Shown: piece by piece, positions 1 through 12,487 of the stretch
Position numbering within the stretch: position 1 is the first letter of the stretch
Layout of the letters: every line of letters begins with the position of its first letter
Assembly (NCBI GenBank): GCA_030248215.1
Contig: JASANG010003337.1
Location: 124,001-188,000 of the forward strand
Direction: 5' to 3'
Origin: Enoplolaimus lenunculus
Lineage: Eukaryota > Nematoda > Enoplea > Enoplida > Thoracostomopsidae
Length of the DNA stretch: 64,000 nucleotides
The notes under the pieces: model-generated
Told to the model about the DNA's origin: nothing
The model's database searches: none
The model's input: the letters and a program-made list of their open reading frames with translations, nothing else
Translations under genes and position numbers: made by a program

Positions 1-30
1 CTTACGCTTAGGTTTAGGCTTAGGCTTAAA
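1..30 (+). repeat. TTAGGC-like fragment at the left edge
   Basis: CTTACGCTTAGGTTTAGGCT matches the core of A5; the element would extend beyond the left edge. Confidence 0.5.
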
Positions 31-727
31 TATTAACAATTTTAGTGAATACTTAAATTTAACACAAAATTTTGGTTTTGATTACTGTTGAACAGCAGTT
101 AAGCTTAAATAATGAAATTACACTTTTAATGAATACTTAAGTTTAACAACACAATTTCAAAATTGACTACAATTCATAAAAACAAATCGGTTAATATTAC
201 TTTAAACGTATTTGGCTTAAAATCCCAAGTTTTGTGTATAAAAGCTTACATTTTGATGTTACCAATACACGAAGACTTATATACACCAACATTCCATTAT
301 TGTGAGTCGAAAGAAATGAAAGCATCAAAATTTGCGACGATGCTAATGAAAAGTTTGACAAGCAACGCTATCGAGAAGCCAAACGTAATTTTATCACTAA
401 ATTCTTAACACAGTATCTTGGTGTTAATCCCAATTGAAAGTATCTTCCCCTCTACCCTAAGTATACCAATGCCCACGCGTTTATGTAACTCCAAATGAAC
501 TAAATTGAGAACGCTAATTACTTAGCTAAACGACCGTGTGACAATTACCACAAACTTAAACGGTGACCGGAGCGGCAAAAATACCGAAAATGTCAACTGT
601 CTCAAAGCGTTGTGAAACAGGTTATGTGCCTACCAACTGTTTGCTTATATGCTTTCGTTGATGGAATGCTAAATTTGTTTCTAAAAGCGCAAATTGACTT
701 TTGCGCAAAGTACTTTCTGAAAATTAA

Positions 728-1003
728 AACCCTATTCACACGTGCATGTTTTTGCTACGAGAACTTACAGCTGCAATTTGCACTTGCAAGTTTTGTGCAA
801 AATCCCGTTCGAAAAACTTGCAGCTGCAAATAATTCATTAAAAATCACTGCTACGAACTTAGTTCACATGTGTGAATAACCATGTAAGTTCACTGAATTT
901 ATTGCAGCCGCATTCTCGTTGGCTGATGAAAAAAATGCCCGTTTTGTGTGCAATTTGCCGCCTGCAAATTCTCGCAGCATCAACTTCCACGCGTAAATAA
1001 AAC
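728..1003. mobile_element. MITE family E copy E1
   Basis: CCCTATTCACACGTGCATG opens it, with the family blocks ACTTACAGCTGCAATTTGCA and CACATGTGTGAATAACCATG; the right end is eroded. Family E is a hairpin-like element built of CACGTG and CAGCTG words. Confidence 0.75.
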
Positions 1004-1252
1004 TTAAATTTATAATTTGAGTTGCAAAATTGCACTCTGTAAAATCCATGCAAAATGTAAATGCAACAAAAGTCGTTCCTTGGCCTTTCGTATAACGCAA
1101 AAAATATCAAATATAAAACCAAAACCTGCTTGCATTTTTATTGCGTTGCTTAAGCAAAACCCAACCTATGAAATGAACGCTACTTAATTTTTTCTGGCTC
1201 CACCTCTGAGATCCGCTTACCCCTGATTTACGATTGGTGTTAGGATGGGCGC

Positions 1253-1445
1253 TATCCTTGACGTGCAGCGCCGTCAGTCGCCGTCTGTCACCGTCCGCCA
1301 CCATACGGTATCGTAGGTGAGTATATTCACGTACAATACCGCACGGTGATGTACGGTGACGGACGGCTTCAGACGGCGACGAACGGTGCCGGACGTCATC
1401 AAAAGTCCAGCGGCATCGTTTACACTCGCGCCAAAGGCCAATTTA
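1253..1445. repeat. GC-rich repeat family J copy J1, without tandem array
   Basis: The segment is built of CGTCAGTCGCCGTC and CACCGTCCGCCACCATACGG words, then an inverted stretch around GAGTATATTCACGTACAATA; the centre matches J4. This copy has no minisatellite. Confidence 0.7.
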
Positions 1446-1661
1446 GTCACCGCAATGCATAAAGTCTAAGCGCTATGAAAACGTTCGACGTCATTTATGA
1501 TTAGAAAAACGAAACTAAAATGAAAACAAATGATACATTTCTAATTCACAAACCGTAGTCGGCTAAAAACAAAAACCTTTTCAATCCACGCTCGCTTCTA
1601 ATTAGTTTCGAAAACTCAAATTCGCATCGCAAGCCAGCCACCCGCTGCTCGAATGCTTACA

Positions 1662-1680
1662 AGTTGTTGTTGTTGTTGTA
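1662..1680. repeat. short (TTG)n microsatellite
   Basis: About six TTG units in a row. Confidence 0.85.
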
Positions 1681-2285
1681 GGCTCCTGAAGCGAGAAGAA
1701 AAAAAATGGCCAAAATTTAATTAGTGTTCAGTGAGAAAAGTTTCTATTTTGCCAGAAAAAATAAACTTGCCTCAGCCACAAAAGTTGATAAGTTTTCACT
1801 AAACTGCGAAAACTCACTAAACCCGCAGCAGACGTCATGCAATTAGTGTTTTTCGGGTTTTACCAACCAAAACTCAATATTGTTAATGACTCGACTGGTT
1901 CATATTGTGCAGCTTGCGTCATTTTGCCAAATCTGGTCATCGTTTTTCTTGCCTAATTGACGATGCTTGAATGTTAGCAGTCAGCGGTTTATGGTGTTTT
2001 GATAGTTTCCTGGAAGCGAACAAAAACGAAAACCATTGCGCTGGTTTGTTGTAGCAGTTAAGCTTAGTCGACTGTAACCTGGCCAACATACTGTAAGGAA
2101 CCGAAAATTTTCTAGTGGGTACACCGAGATTTAATACGGCTTGCAAACAAAGGTAAAACCGCCTCATCGCTACTATCTGTCCTGGTAACGAAACCGTTGA
2201 AGTTACAGGATGGCGTTGAAGAAGACGTCAAATGTCAACAAGAGTACTTTATGCAACACTGTCAGCAGCCAATCATATATACATA

Positions 2286-2364
2286 TATATCAGGGTGCAA
2301 CCGGAGGTGAAAAATGCCGGAGTCGGAGCCGGAGGTAGACCTCCGGTTGTACCCTGATATATAA
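2286..2364. repeat. short hairpin repeat of family F
   Basis: TATATCAGGGTGCAACCGGA and its inverse (TCCGGTTGTACCCTGATATA) close a stem around GGAGTCGGAGCCGGAGG. Confidence 0.8.
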
Positions 2365-3907
2365 TACACAGGGCCAAATTTCAGAGGCACCCGCCACGCC
2401 CCACGTAACGCGGTTATGTTAAAAGCGGTGAATGAATTTTTAATGTGTTAAATTTAAGACATTACTGTCACAAGACAATTGTTTGAAAATTTTAAGAAAA
2501 AGTTGTTGCTATGATGATGCTTTGAATTTGAGACTTTAAATTTTAAATTATAAATTAATTATATAAACAATAATAATTATACATTGGATAAAAGCACTAG
2601 TCGCTAAGGCGTTAGAAACAGAGAGAGATCAAAGATTTAGAAAACACTTACGATAGTGTTTAACTCATGAAAAAAATGCCCAAAATGCAAAAACACGACA
2701 AGCAGAGGTCGGTTGCTTTAATGTTGTTTTTTGTTATCTCCAAAAATATCTTTAAGCTTGTACGAGGGCAAACAACCGGGCGTAAAATTAGCCACCAACC
2801 GGGTTTTAGTCGCAGATCGCGGTTACGCCGTTTAAGGCCCTTTGACACTGACAGACCCAAAGGTGGGACCATCCAAGTCATTTACCACTCAACAGGAATT
2901 ATAACCAAAACTAAACGTTAAGATTTAGTACTAAAAGTGCGTTGCGTTTTGGTTTATCGCTTCGTGTCGACTTCGGCCACGAGGTTATTTCACTAATACA
3001 CATTGTACCCCTGACGAATATTTCTACATCCGTCATTGTCTTTTATCTTTCGAAGAGATTTACAAGACAAATTAGCCTGCGTACAAACGGTTCGGGTTGG
3101 GTTCACTAGGAGCCGTTCGTACAAATACCGAAACTCCCTCGTACTCAACGACAAAGCTGTGGTACTCCAGAGCTTATAAGAGTAACACCAAATGTGAACG
3201 CATATGCGTGAAAAATGATTAAATATTTATACCAATTCTATTCCGTTCTGGGTACCCACAAAGCAACGTGCGTACACTTTTGGGAACCGCCTGGGTCAAA
3301 TTGAAAATAGGGCCAAACCCGCGTACAATGACGCTTTCGTCGGAGTGCCCAAACCGGTGTCCACAGATAAAATAATCAGACCCGCAACCAGAGGAGGTCC
3401 AGAACGCTTGACCACCCAAGAATAACTTTGGACCCCTAGTAAAGTTTTAGCCACACTTGGAAGCTGATTTGAAATCCCTGTATGCCCCGACGGAATTTTT
3501 TGGCGACCTCACACCAGCCCCCCTAAGCTTATCTGGCTTAATGGCATGGAAACAATGAAAAGTTATACGATAAGCGAGAAAAAACATATTTTCGAATAAT
3601 AAATTAACGCCGGAAATCATAAGAAAGCCGAAAAATAAACTAAAATTCAAATGAAAGGAAATTGAACGAGAATGTTTTGTTTATAAATTAAAAATGATTT
3701 TCATACTTTGAGTAGATGATGCATTCAAGTTTACACAGACCAAAACTTGAAAAATGTAATCCTAAATGTGAGATGATTGGTCGAAAAACGGTTGACAGTG
3801 CAAAGAATACAGAAATAATGCCTAACAGACACAGCAGCTGTTTAAAAAAAACGTAAGGATCCACATTTGGGATATTAAAACTAAAACATAAGTTTTATAT
3901 TTAAAGT

Positions 3908-4182
3908 TAGGGTTGCGCTGGACTTTTGTTGACGTCCGGCAGCGTCCGTCACTCGTCCGCCGCCGTCCGTCACCGTGCGGTATCGTACGCAAATAACTCA
4001 CGGACGATACCGCGTAGTGACGCACGGTGACGCACAACGCCGGACGATGAATCACGGCACCGGACGACGCCGTACGTGTGACGGACGGTGACGGACGGTG
4101 CCGTACGGGTGACGGACGGTGACGGACGGTTCCGTACGTGTGACGGACGGTGACGGACGGCGCCATACAAGTATAGCGCAAT
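3908..4182. repeat. GC-rich repeat family J copy J2 with a 31-bp minisatellite
   Basis: GGGTTGCGCTGGACTTTTG opens it and AGTATAGCGCAA closes it. Three 31-bp units (CGTACGTGTGACGGACGG...) lie at 4071-4163. Open frames through it come from the repeat and are not a gene. Confidence 0.8.
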
Positions 4183-4509
4183 TCTTAGTATTAAAATTCC
4201 TTTTAAAACGACCGAAATTTTGAGGGAAATACGATTACAGCATGGATTTCTTTATTTAGTATTTTGCAAAGGAACAATAGATAAAATCTTAGCAAAAGAA
4301 AACACGGTTGTATTGCGTTTGCAATCTGGAACGTATAAATAGACGCTTATAATCTTTTAGATATTTATCTTGTCTCAGTAGCATAGTTTTTGACATTAAA
4401 TATATCGTCTAAGATATACGTAGTGGTTCCTTAGCCAGATGCAGGCTGCGGGGGGAGACAGGGCAGCCAGAAAAAAATGTGATTTTTCAACAAATGTTTC
4501 AAAATCGCT

Positions 4510-4576
4510 CGCTTAGGCTTAGGCGCTTAGGCTTAGGCTTAGGTTTAGGTTTAGGCTTAGGCTTAGGCGCTTAGGC
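4510..4576 (+). repeat. interstitial TTAGGC telomere-like cluster
   Basis: Ten or so units of CTTAGG/TTTAGG and GCGCTTAGG follow each other (CTTAGGCTTAGGCGCTTAGG...). Unlike other TTAGGC runs in the window, no family A or B ends were found around it. Confidence 0.75.
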
Positions 4577-4772
4577 AAGTCTTCATCAATCGTTTTACCA
4601 TCCCAACTTAAAATTCTTAACCCGTCTTGCAACGTGAGCTGGCTAGCGGCTTTGAAACCTAAATGTGGTATCAGGAGTAAGCTGTTTCATACAGCCAATA
4701 ATGGACTTATTACAATCAATTTAGTTAATTTCGGCTGTTATACTTCAACTTAGAAGACCATTATTTAAAAGT

Positions 4773-5070
4773 ATACATTTCAAAATTCGATATCAAATTT
4801 TGAAAAATTATTTAATTCGATATTAATAGTGTCCGCAGTACTAAAAGCTGGTGTATACCTGCCTAAAATTAACAAATTTCAAAAAAACTGTTTCTTACAT
4901 CTAAAGACATACCGGCTACCATCAAGAAACGGTTGATTTACATGTAAGAAACGGTTTTTTTAAATTTGTTAATTTTACGCAGTTATACACCAGCTTTTAG
5001 TACGGCGGACTTTATTAATATCGAATTAAATAATTGTTCCCAAATCTGATATCGAATTTTGAAATGTATT
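4773..5070. mobile_element. long inverted repeat, about 300 bp
   Basis: The left arm (4773-4900) and right arm (4937-5070) are inverse copies: ATACATTTCAAAATTCGATA against TATCGAATTTTGAAATGTAT, and TACTAAAAGCTGGTGTATA against TATACACCAGCTTTTAGTA. The loop is about 36 bases. It looks like a foldback MITE. Confidence 0.82.
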
Positions 5071-5576
5071 TTTTCAAATCTATTGACGAGACAAATACGA
5101 TTGAAAAACTTTAATATTTCAGAGTATAAAAAACATCTTTCCGGGCAGAAACCGATGCCCAGGTTTAGCTTATTTAGAAAAAACGCGAAAAAAACAACAA
5201 TTTTTAAGCTTTTTTGATTCTTAAGGCGAGGTAAATTTGATACGGACACACAAGAATGGTCCCAACTAATCTTGGGTACCCTAAGCCACGCCTGCTGGCA
5301 AGACGGACGTTAAAGCTGCACTTCAAAGCCGTTGACGCTTCAATTGAGGACTACAGATTTCTGATACTGCGTTAATGAATGGACTTTAATTGCTATTCGC
5401 TCCGGCTGTTATATGCATGGGGCACTCCTGTAATGCTTTGACTCCTACAGAAATATTATCGAATAGCTACGTAAGAGTAAAAATGTGTTTTAGAAAAGTT
5501 GAATTTACAGTTGTAGCAGCTGATTAATAATTTTGTCCACTGGTCCCTACTTAAATTGTTTAACCGAATATATGAC

Positions 5577-5774
5577 GGCGCGTCCGGAGCAGCCACCCCC
5601 CATACCCTCATTTGAGAGGTTCCCCACCCCTAAAGGGGTCCCCACTAACTGGTTAAAACCAAAATCACCGAAGTTTGTGAAATGGGTCTGGCTTCTCGTT
5701 CGCTTTGCTCGCGAGTTTGGGGTCCCGATCCTGGAATTTGGGGGAAGCCCCAACCCCTGCTTGCTCCGGCACTT
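5577..5774 (+). repeat. interspersed repeat family I copy I1
   Basis: GTCCGGAGCAGCCACCCCCC opens it and CTTGCTCCGGCACT closes it. The middle holds TCGTTCGCTTTGCTCGCGAG. The same plan recurs at 42181 and 44542, so its apparent reading frames are not a gene. Confidence 0.78.
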
Positions 5775-6103
5775 TCTCGCGGTTTCTATTCGCTTTTATT
5801 TTTTTGGTTCAGCATAATTGCAAAACACGGCACTGAATCGTGTGAAGCCTATGAACGCTCAATCACTAAAACTAATGATTCATGATATTTGTACTAAGAC
5901 AACGGCAGATAAGTGCAACGAGGTCAACCTGTATCCTATTGGATCTTCTAAGTAATTTTTCATACAGAAAGAAATATAGAATAAATGAATAAAAATAATT
6001 TGAAAACAAATATTTCATTTGAAAACTTATGTACTGAGCCCCATTTCCACACCCTTAAACGAACATCATTGCGATGCTTACGTGATGATGCTAATGCTAC
6101 GCA

Positions 6104-6264
6104 TGCCCGTAGCCAACTCACCCTGCTAGGGAGGCTGAAAATTTTTCAGCAGCGGTGTACAAGGGTTATCGTTGACTTACAAGCGAGGTCGAAAATTTTC
6201 AAACGGCCAAACATTTTTCCACGGGGGCTAAGCCTCACTTATCACCCCCCATGGCTATGGTCCC
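6104..6264. mobile_element. MITE family H copy H1
   Basis: GCCCGTAGCCAACTCACCCT opens it and CCATGGCTATGGTCCCG closes it. The centre GTTGACTTACAAGCGAGG is the family block. Confidence 0.7.
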
Positions 6265-6524
6265 GATGCTATGTGTTAGTGCATGCTTTGTTGTCACAGA
6301 ATAAACCGACAAATTACCCGAGGAGTATGGGACACAGTTTGAGTCGAATCAGTTTCAAGCGGTATTATTTAAACCGCTTAGCCGGAAACAAAACGTATGG
6401 CTGCATATAAAACACAACACTAAAATCTAAAGTTAAATAGCAGTTTCCGGTTTAATAACTTTAGAGTTATTATTGATACGACCAAGTATTATACAAAAAT
6501 AATCACGAGTGTGCTACATTTCGC

Positions 6525-6886
6525 TTCCATCAGGGTCGGGGCAACCAACCTCATACCCCCAATTTGGGCTGGGGGAACCACCCCTGAGAGAACTTCCACC
6601 CTAAGCGGTTACGATCAAGTATTATACAAAAATAGTCTAGTGTACTACGTTTGCCTACCTATCAAGGGCGCGGCAGCCAACCTCATACCCCCAATTTGGG
6701 CTGGGGGAACCACCCCTGAGAGAACTTCCACCCTAAGCGGTTACGATCAAGTATTATACAAAAATAGTCTAGTGTACTACGTTTGCCTACCTATCAAGGC
6801 CGCGGCGGCCAACCGTCTTACCCCCAATTTGGGGTCCAATCTGGAGGATGGGTGAGCCCCCGCTCCTGTCTGTTCCGGCACTGCTC
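6525..6886 (+). repeat. family I copy I5 with an internal 132-bp tandem duplication
   Basis: The unit starting CCAACCTCATACCCCCAA lies at 6545-6676 and again at 6677-6808, nearly identical, and a third partial copy starts at 6809. The right end is CTGTTCCGGCACTGCT. Confidence 0.85.
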
Positions 6887-7356
6887 CACATTTACGCTTA
6901 CGCTTAGGTTTATCAAAACCTACCAAAACCTTTGCTTAAACCTGAATAGGTTCCCTTTATTTTAATCTTTGCCTAAACCTAATCATACATCCTAACGATT
7001 GACTTGACTACGAGCCAGGATATTTATCGACGTGGTTAACTGTCGAACATTGCAAAATAATTTACAAATCATACGTCAAAAGAAAAAACTAAAATATACC
7101 TCAAAAATTATCATAAAACTTATGCTAAATATTCATAATAGTCTTGATAGCAAACTCTAATCTGTGTTAGACTTTTAGAAAAATTAATCATCCGAAAGTC
7201 AACTAGAACGATTATTAGAAAATAGACTGCAAATCCGGTCAAATCACAAACATAAATCTGATGTTAACAGCGCGAACAAAACACATACAACAGGATCCTG
7301 AAATAAAAATAGCACAAAGCGACGATGTGCATTTTTGTTTTAGATTTTGCAACACA

Positions 7357-7497
7357 GACCCGAAGCCAGGTCACCTTGATAGAGGAGCGAAACTTTTTTT
7401 CCGGAGGGGCATACAAGGATTTTCGATGACTTACAAGCAAGGCTGAAAATATTGTAGAGGGGTGGAGTAAATTGGAAAGTGAGCGCACTGGCCCCCA
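7357..7497. mobile_element. MITE family H copy H2, partial
   Basis: GACCCGAAGCCAGGTCACCT opens it, and GGGGCATACAAGGATTTTCG then ATGACTTACAAGCAAGGC is the family block; the right end is lost. Confidence 0.68.
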
Positions 7498-7574
7498 TTT
7501 GATGAAATACCAATAAATGGGTTAACATATTTTTATTAGAGATCTTTTATGTACAACTGTCCGATTATTGTGTA

Positions 7575-8016
7575 CTGTAGTGACCCGAATAAGAGGGGGG
7601 AACTGATATTTATTTGGCCTCTCCAGAGGGCACCCCTCCTTGTTATTCGGTTACGGACTGTTATTTATTTTTATCACACCCTGCGCTACCCTTTGTTACT
7701 GATATATATCAGGTGCTGCAGCTATACGTTGAATTAAACGTTTATTTACCATGTGTCAATAGCTTGAGCGATAACGCAAGGTTATATACTTCGGAATTAT
7801 TTTCAACACTTAAGTACGCTTTAAAGTTTCGAACTAAACTTTATTTGGACCCGGAGTCATTTATGCGTTACAATTGTGGATAATTGACATTTATGGACTC
7901 TAGCATTTAGGGACTCTATCCCCTTACGGACTCTTATTACGGATACGGGCTCTTACTGATTGGGACTCAAAATGGGGACCCCTCTTATTACCCCGTCTTA
8001 TTCAAGTCGCTACAGT
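7575..8016 (-). mobile_element. MITE family C copy C1, about 440 bp
   Basis: CTGTAGTGACCCGAATAAGA opens it and TTCAAGTCGCTACAG-type sequence closes it, with TA on both sides. It matches C2 and C8 along its length in reverse. No transposase is encoded. Confidence 0.88.
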
Positions 8017-8223
8017 TATGTGGTGCACGAAGCTTAACCGCATGCGTCCTCAAGCCTCACATCCCTGGTTCTGCTATACCTTACCCGATTGTTATATATA
8101 ATGGTGTTACACAAACCAAATACATAAAATTGCTGAAGGAACACCATTTTTAGTAGATTTCAGGTCTTATAAAAGCAAAACTGGAAATATGCAAAAATAA
8201 CTGAAAAAATGTTATGCGATTTA

Positions 8224-8497
8224 AGCCCTATTCACACGTGCAAGTTTTTGCTGCGAGAACTTGCAGCTGTAAATTGCACGCAGCATTTGTATTTTTCATC
8301 AGCCAATGACAAAGCGGCTGCAATAAGTTCAGTGAACTTGCCTTGTTATTCACACATGTGAACTTAATTCCTAGCTATGATTTTAATGAATTATTTGCAG
8401 CTGCAAGTTTTACGAACACGATTTTGGACAAAACTTGCAAGTATAAGTTGCAGCTGCAACTTCTCGCTGACAAAACTTGCACGTGTGAATAGGGCTT
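8224..8497. mobile_element. MITE family E copy E2
   Basis: AGCCCTATTCACACGTGCAA and its exact inverse bound the element, making it the best reference copy. Confidence 0.88.
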
Positions 8498-8787
8498 TCC
8501 GGTAACAGTTGTATTTTGCTTTCCAGTTCCGGTATTGTTTCCGGTTAGGATATTTGCGTAATTTCAGCTCCACCCTGCTTGCAGAGGTAAACAGACTATT
8601 TTTATATCTAATTATGCGTTCTCAAAATTAATTCCTGACCATATCCTTATTTAAAACACTGAATTAACAATGCCTATAAGTCTACGGCTAATAAACTAGA
8701 CGCCGCTGAAAACACACAACAAATATCATGTAACCTTAAAAAATACCTTTATATAAAAACAACATTACCTATAAAAGCTGTTTTATA

Positions 8788-8948
8788 CGGGCCCGTAATC
8801 AAAAGGGGGTGGCCAGGAGGTCTCAGCGCCATTTTGGCCCCATCTAGAAAATTTTCAAAATTCGCCTGTAAGTCAACGAAAATCGTTGTTTGCCCCTTGT
8901 GAATAATTTTAGCACCCCTCTAGCAAGGTACGCTAGCTACGAGCCTGG
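8788..8948. mobile_element. MITE family H copy H3
   Basis: CGGGCCCGTAATCAAAAGG opens it and GCTACGAGCCTGG closes it; CGCCTGTAAGTCAACGAAAA is the block. Confidence 0.7.
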
Positions 8949-9429
8949 CTTTATAACCGTGAGATAATAAACGATATGAGTCATTTTGTCGAGAGCGAAA
9001 AAGCACATGGTTAATACCTTATTATTACAAGGCAAATACACGAGAAATGAGTTCGCGTTTAGCGAGCGCTGTGACTTAAGTTTAAGTCGCTCGCGTACGA
9101 GCATAGTCGTCGTTAGAGACGCTAATGTGGCTAATAATAGGAACGCGTGGGTAAAAGAATACTCTTCAACCGTCGTTTACCTTTGACTCGAGTTTCCTCA
9201 GTGACATTTGCCGGACGTATATGAGTATGCAGTAAAATGATATAGACATGGTGATATTATGATGGCTCCTGTGACAACGAAGCGAGCAAGGGAAATTTTT
9301 TTGACCTCCAATTAAACAGTGTCATTTTGTGAGAGACCAATGTTACGGTCAGGATCGTACCGTTCGTCAGCGGCTCTCAGAGTAACGTTATACTACTGTC
9401 GTTACGCAACCACCCTCAAAGAAACTTTG
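8949..9429. other. intergenic, nothing recognised
   Basis: An open frame of 66 codons at 8986 resembles no known family; no repeat ends are seen. Confidence 0.55.
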
Positions 9430-9800
9430 GTTTTTTTCGTTGTCTCCATTTGCCCGCGTTTGCTCAAAAATGGATTTTGAAAATTTTTTGGATATTTGAG
9501 CTTTTGCGTTGAAATTGGTGAATTTTTAAAAAATTCTATTTTTTAAAATCGCAAGGTCCCCTTTTGTTTGAACTTTGAAAAAATTTTGTCAAAAAGTTGA
9601 CATATTATATATTATTTGACGCAGCTTGCACAGCTGAGTGGAATGGTATTAACTTTTCCGCACTCAGACGTTTGGCTAACGAGTTACGGTTAAACACCTG
9701 ATTTGACGCGCTGCCAAGGATTTGGGATGACACCGGCGCCAACTCAGGTATTTGACCATAAATAGATATTAGCCAGACGTTTGATTGTGGAAAATTTAAC
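9430..9800. repeat. interspersed repeat family N copy 1
   Basis: ACGCAGCTTGCACAGCTGAG, ACGTTTGGCTAACGAGTTAC and TTTGATTGTGGAAAAT line up with the copy at 34640 in order, showing that this is an old dispersed repeat. Confidence 0.65.
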
Positions 9801-10004
9801 TGCAATATAACGTTTTATGCCCTTTGTATAAGCATATGACGAAAGCGGCAATTAAGTGTCGCCAATAAGTGAAAAGAAACATTAAATTAAAAAGAAACAA
9901 TTACCCTTAGCAGACTTTATAAAGTTCCTTAAGGTGTGAAAATAGAAAAAAACAGATTTGTCCATCAACATGTGAGATTTAATCTGACCTTACAGTTAAC
10001 ATAA

Positions 10005-10188
10005 AATAGTAGCCAGGACCAGTGAAGCCACCCCCCATACCACATTTATGGAGGTGACGCCACCCCCAAAAAACGCGCCCACCCCAACAAGATTTTAAAC
10101 AAAAAATTTGAAAAATATTTATCATTGCAAGTGGGCTCCCACTCCTGACTGATGGGAGGTCATCCATTCTAGCTTGATCCGGCACTGA
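10005..10188 (+). repeat. family I copy I2, diverged
   Basis: AGTGAAGCCACCCCCCATAC opens it and TTGATCCGGCACTG closes it. Confidence 0.62.
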
Positions 10189-10261
10189 TAATAACACACA
10201 ATCGAAATTGGTTTTTGGCCAAATTTTATCAACCAAAAAATGAAAAATGTGGACGTACAAT

Positions 10262-10416
10262 CGGGTCCGTAGCCAGAAAACGGAGGCTCAGCCCCTCTGG
10301 AAGAATTTTGGCCTCTTACAAAATTTGCAACCTTGTTTGTAAGTCATCGAAAACCGTTGTATGCCCCTCCTGAAAAACGTTCAGCTTCTCTATCAAAGTG
10401 ACCTGGCAACGGGCCA
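10262..10416. mobile_element. MITE family H copy H4
   Basis: CGGGTCCGTAGCCAGAAAAC opens it and GACCTGGCAACGGGCCA closes it; TTGTTTGTAAGTCATCGAAA is the block. These ends resemble known hAT MITEs. Confidence 0.75.
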
Positions 10417-10817
10417 GTGTACGATGCCGTAACGGCTACAAAAATCAACCCACCGCTCCAATTAACTTTATGCACGAAACACGAACATTAGACTTGGAAT
10501 ATAACTAACTATAAACCAGTAAAACCAACTCTTATACCAGTCGTCCAGTGATAAATATAATGACCATAATAAAAACTGTGCGAAAGCTTGAAATATAAAC
10601 CGCGTTGCATGCAGTTGCAATTATTTTTAGACTTTATTACTCGTACCAATATGGCGAGGCTGTATGATAATTAAAATAAATACACAAACGAGGCTTTTAT
10701 TCCATTATCGCAACAGGATACAATCATCATGGCGCAGTTGAATAGAGCGACTAATTATCAATAACACCGCCCATAAAATTCAAGTCGAAAACGTATATAT
10801 TTATTGGTTTGGCTATA

Positions 10818-10985
10818 GACCCGTAACCAGTGGATGAACCAGTTGGATTCAGCCATCGTTGACAAATTTTGCGCACTCCACTAGAAAATTTTCAACCTTG
10901 CTTGTAAGTCATTGAAAATCCTTGTATGGCACTGCTGAAAAACGTTTAGCCACCCCCATCCAGCAAGGTGAGCTGATCCGGGCCT
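10818..10985. mobile_element. MITE family H copy H5
   Basis: GACCCGTAACCAGTGGATG opens it and GAGCTGATCCGGGCCTG closes it, around CTTGCTTGTAAGTCATTGAA. Confidence 0.72.
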
Positions 10986-11219
10986 GTTTAGTTATGGTGA
11001 ACGAAGCTTAGGTATTGTAGCAGAGTTTAACTCCCTAAAGCGAAACAAGTTGTTAACCAGAGTGAACTTTCACCAAAATGTCCCATATTTAACCTTTGGC
11101 GGGATCCGACTTTAATTTATTTATAAGTAAAAAGAGGACACAAAAAATATATATACATTTACTTAAAATATAAACAAAAATCTAATCAAAATACTATCAA
11201 GTACGCGTGGAATTTCAAG

Positions 11220-11220
<1 letters not shown>

Positions 11221-11262
<42 letters not shown>

Positions 11263-11263
11263 T
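11221..11263. repeat. (ATT)n microsatellite
   Basis: About fourteen uninterrupted ATT units. Confidence 0.97.
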
Positions 11264-11598
11264 TACGCTAAAGACTTAAACCAAAAGCAATGTTCTACTT
11301 TGTAAACAACTGCGGCCACTTGTCCTACAAAATAATACTAGCGGACCACATAAAGTTTCAGAATACAAACCAGGCTGGTGTAAGAAAAACAATAAACTCA
11401 ATGAGAATAAGAGACAAATATATTCGTACCACAGTCTACAATAGAAGATAGTTTCACATTTTGACTGGATTGCCGATCCGCGGTCGGATATTGTTGGTAG
11501 AGGGTCGAAAAGATATAGTGAGGAATACGAAAAAGTCTTGAAATATAACAAATTTTCTAAATGTTGCACAAAAATTTTAGGATTAGAAAGGGAAAATA

Positions 11599-11766
11599 AG
11601 CCCGTAGCCAGCTGACATTGCTAGAAACGATGGGCTAAACATTTTCATCAGGGGCATACTAGGATTTTCAATGACCTACAAGCAAGGCTGAACATTTTCT
11701 ACGGGGAAGCCAAAATGTTTCCAGGGTGGGGATGAACCCCCTGGCGTTCCGCTTGGCTACGGGCCC
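11599..11766. mobile_element. MITE family H copy H6
   Basis: AGCCCGTAGCCAGCTGACAT opens it and CGCTTGGCTACGGGCCC closes it; the inverted ends are the best kept in the family. Confidence 0.78.
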
Positions 11767-12310
11767 GAGTGAAGATGTGCGCAGCCAAGCTAGACTCCTT
11801 CGAGCCTCGTATATAATTGTGGAACTACGCTTTATGTGTGGATATGTGGCTAAATCACAGCAAGAAAGAGCTTCCAAAAACAGAACAATCACGGTATAAA
11901 CTTGACATTTCTAAACAAAACAGTCGTTTAGAAATCAGTGATTTCACTACTGACGATGCGACTTTTCATTTGAAAAATAATTTTACATTTGTTGGCAATT
12001 TTAAGCCAGCCTAGCAGGCACGTAGCCAGCCCATCCTGTTAGGAGGGCCAGGGATCGTCGCATATTGATTTTACCGAATACTGAAACCGGAGCCGGGTGG
12101 TAAATTTTGTACCGGAACCGGATGTTAACCTGCTGTTGGCTCTAAATTTGTGCACTTGTTGATAGTTTGCTGCCCAATTCTAATAGATATAGGCGTGCTT
12201 CACGAATATACAAAGTGACTTTTTACGAAACAAAAATAGCAAAGTTAACCAATTTGATACCAAACTTTGCTAATAAAGCATTCACAAAATACTTCATTTA
12301 TGGAATTGGC

Positions 12311-12487
12311 GGCCAATGTTATTTTTATGGGTGTAACAGTAGATTAAGCGTATTCCTAAGCCTAAGCCTAAGCCCAAAGCGTTGAAAAAATGTGTTCCTA
12401 ATCCTAAGCAAAAAAATGTAATCTACAATCGAAACATACTCTTTCATAGACCCACCAGAAACCTGGACGCCCCTTAAAGTAACATGG
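12311..12487 (+). mobile_element. MITE family B copy B1
   Basis: GGCCAATGTT opens the element and CCCTTAAAGTAACATGG closes it. The flanks GAATTGGC/GATTTGGC agree at 7 of 8 bases. The core has CCTAAGCCTAAGCC repeats and the family block CCCACCAGAAACCTGGACG. Confidence 0.86.

Larger units (their letters stand above)
1004..3907. other. intergenic, no gene seen
   Basis: Apart from J1, the (TTG)n tract and the small F hairpin, this stretch shows no conserved protein, RNA or clear repeat. Frames here are short and unconvincing. Confidence 0.6.

Noticed and set aside
3822-4181. 119-codon minus-strand frame
   Set aside because: It runs through the 31-bp repeat of J2 and has repeat composition.
5533-5817. 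94-codon frame with proline-rich start
   Set aside because: It coincides with repeat family I, which recurs at 42181 and, reversed, at 44542.
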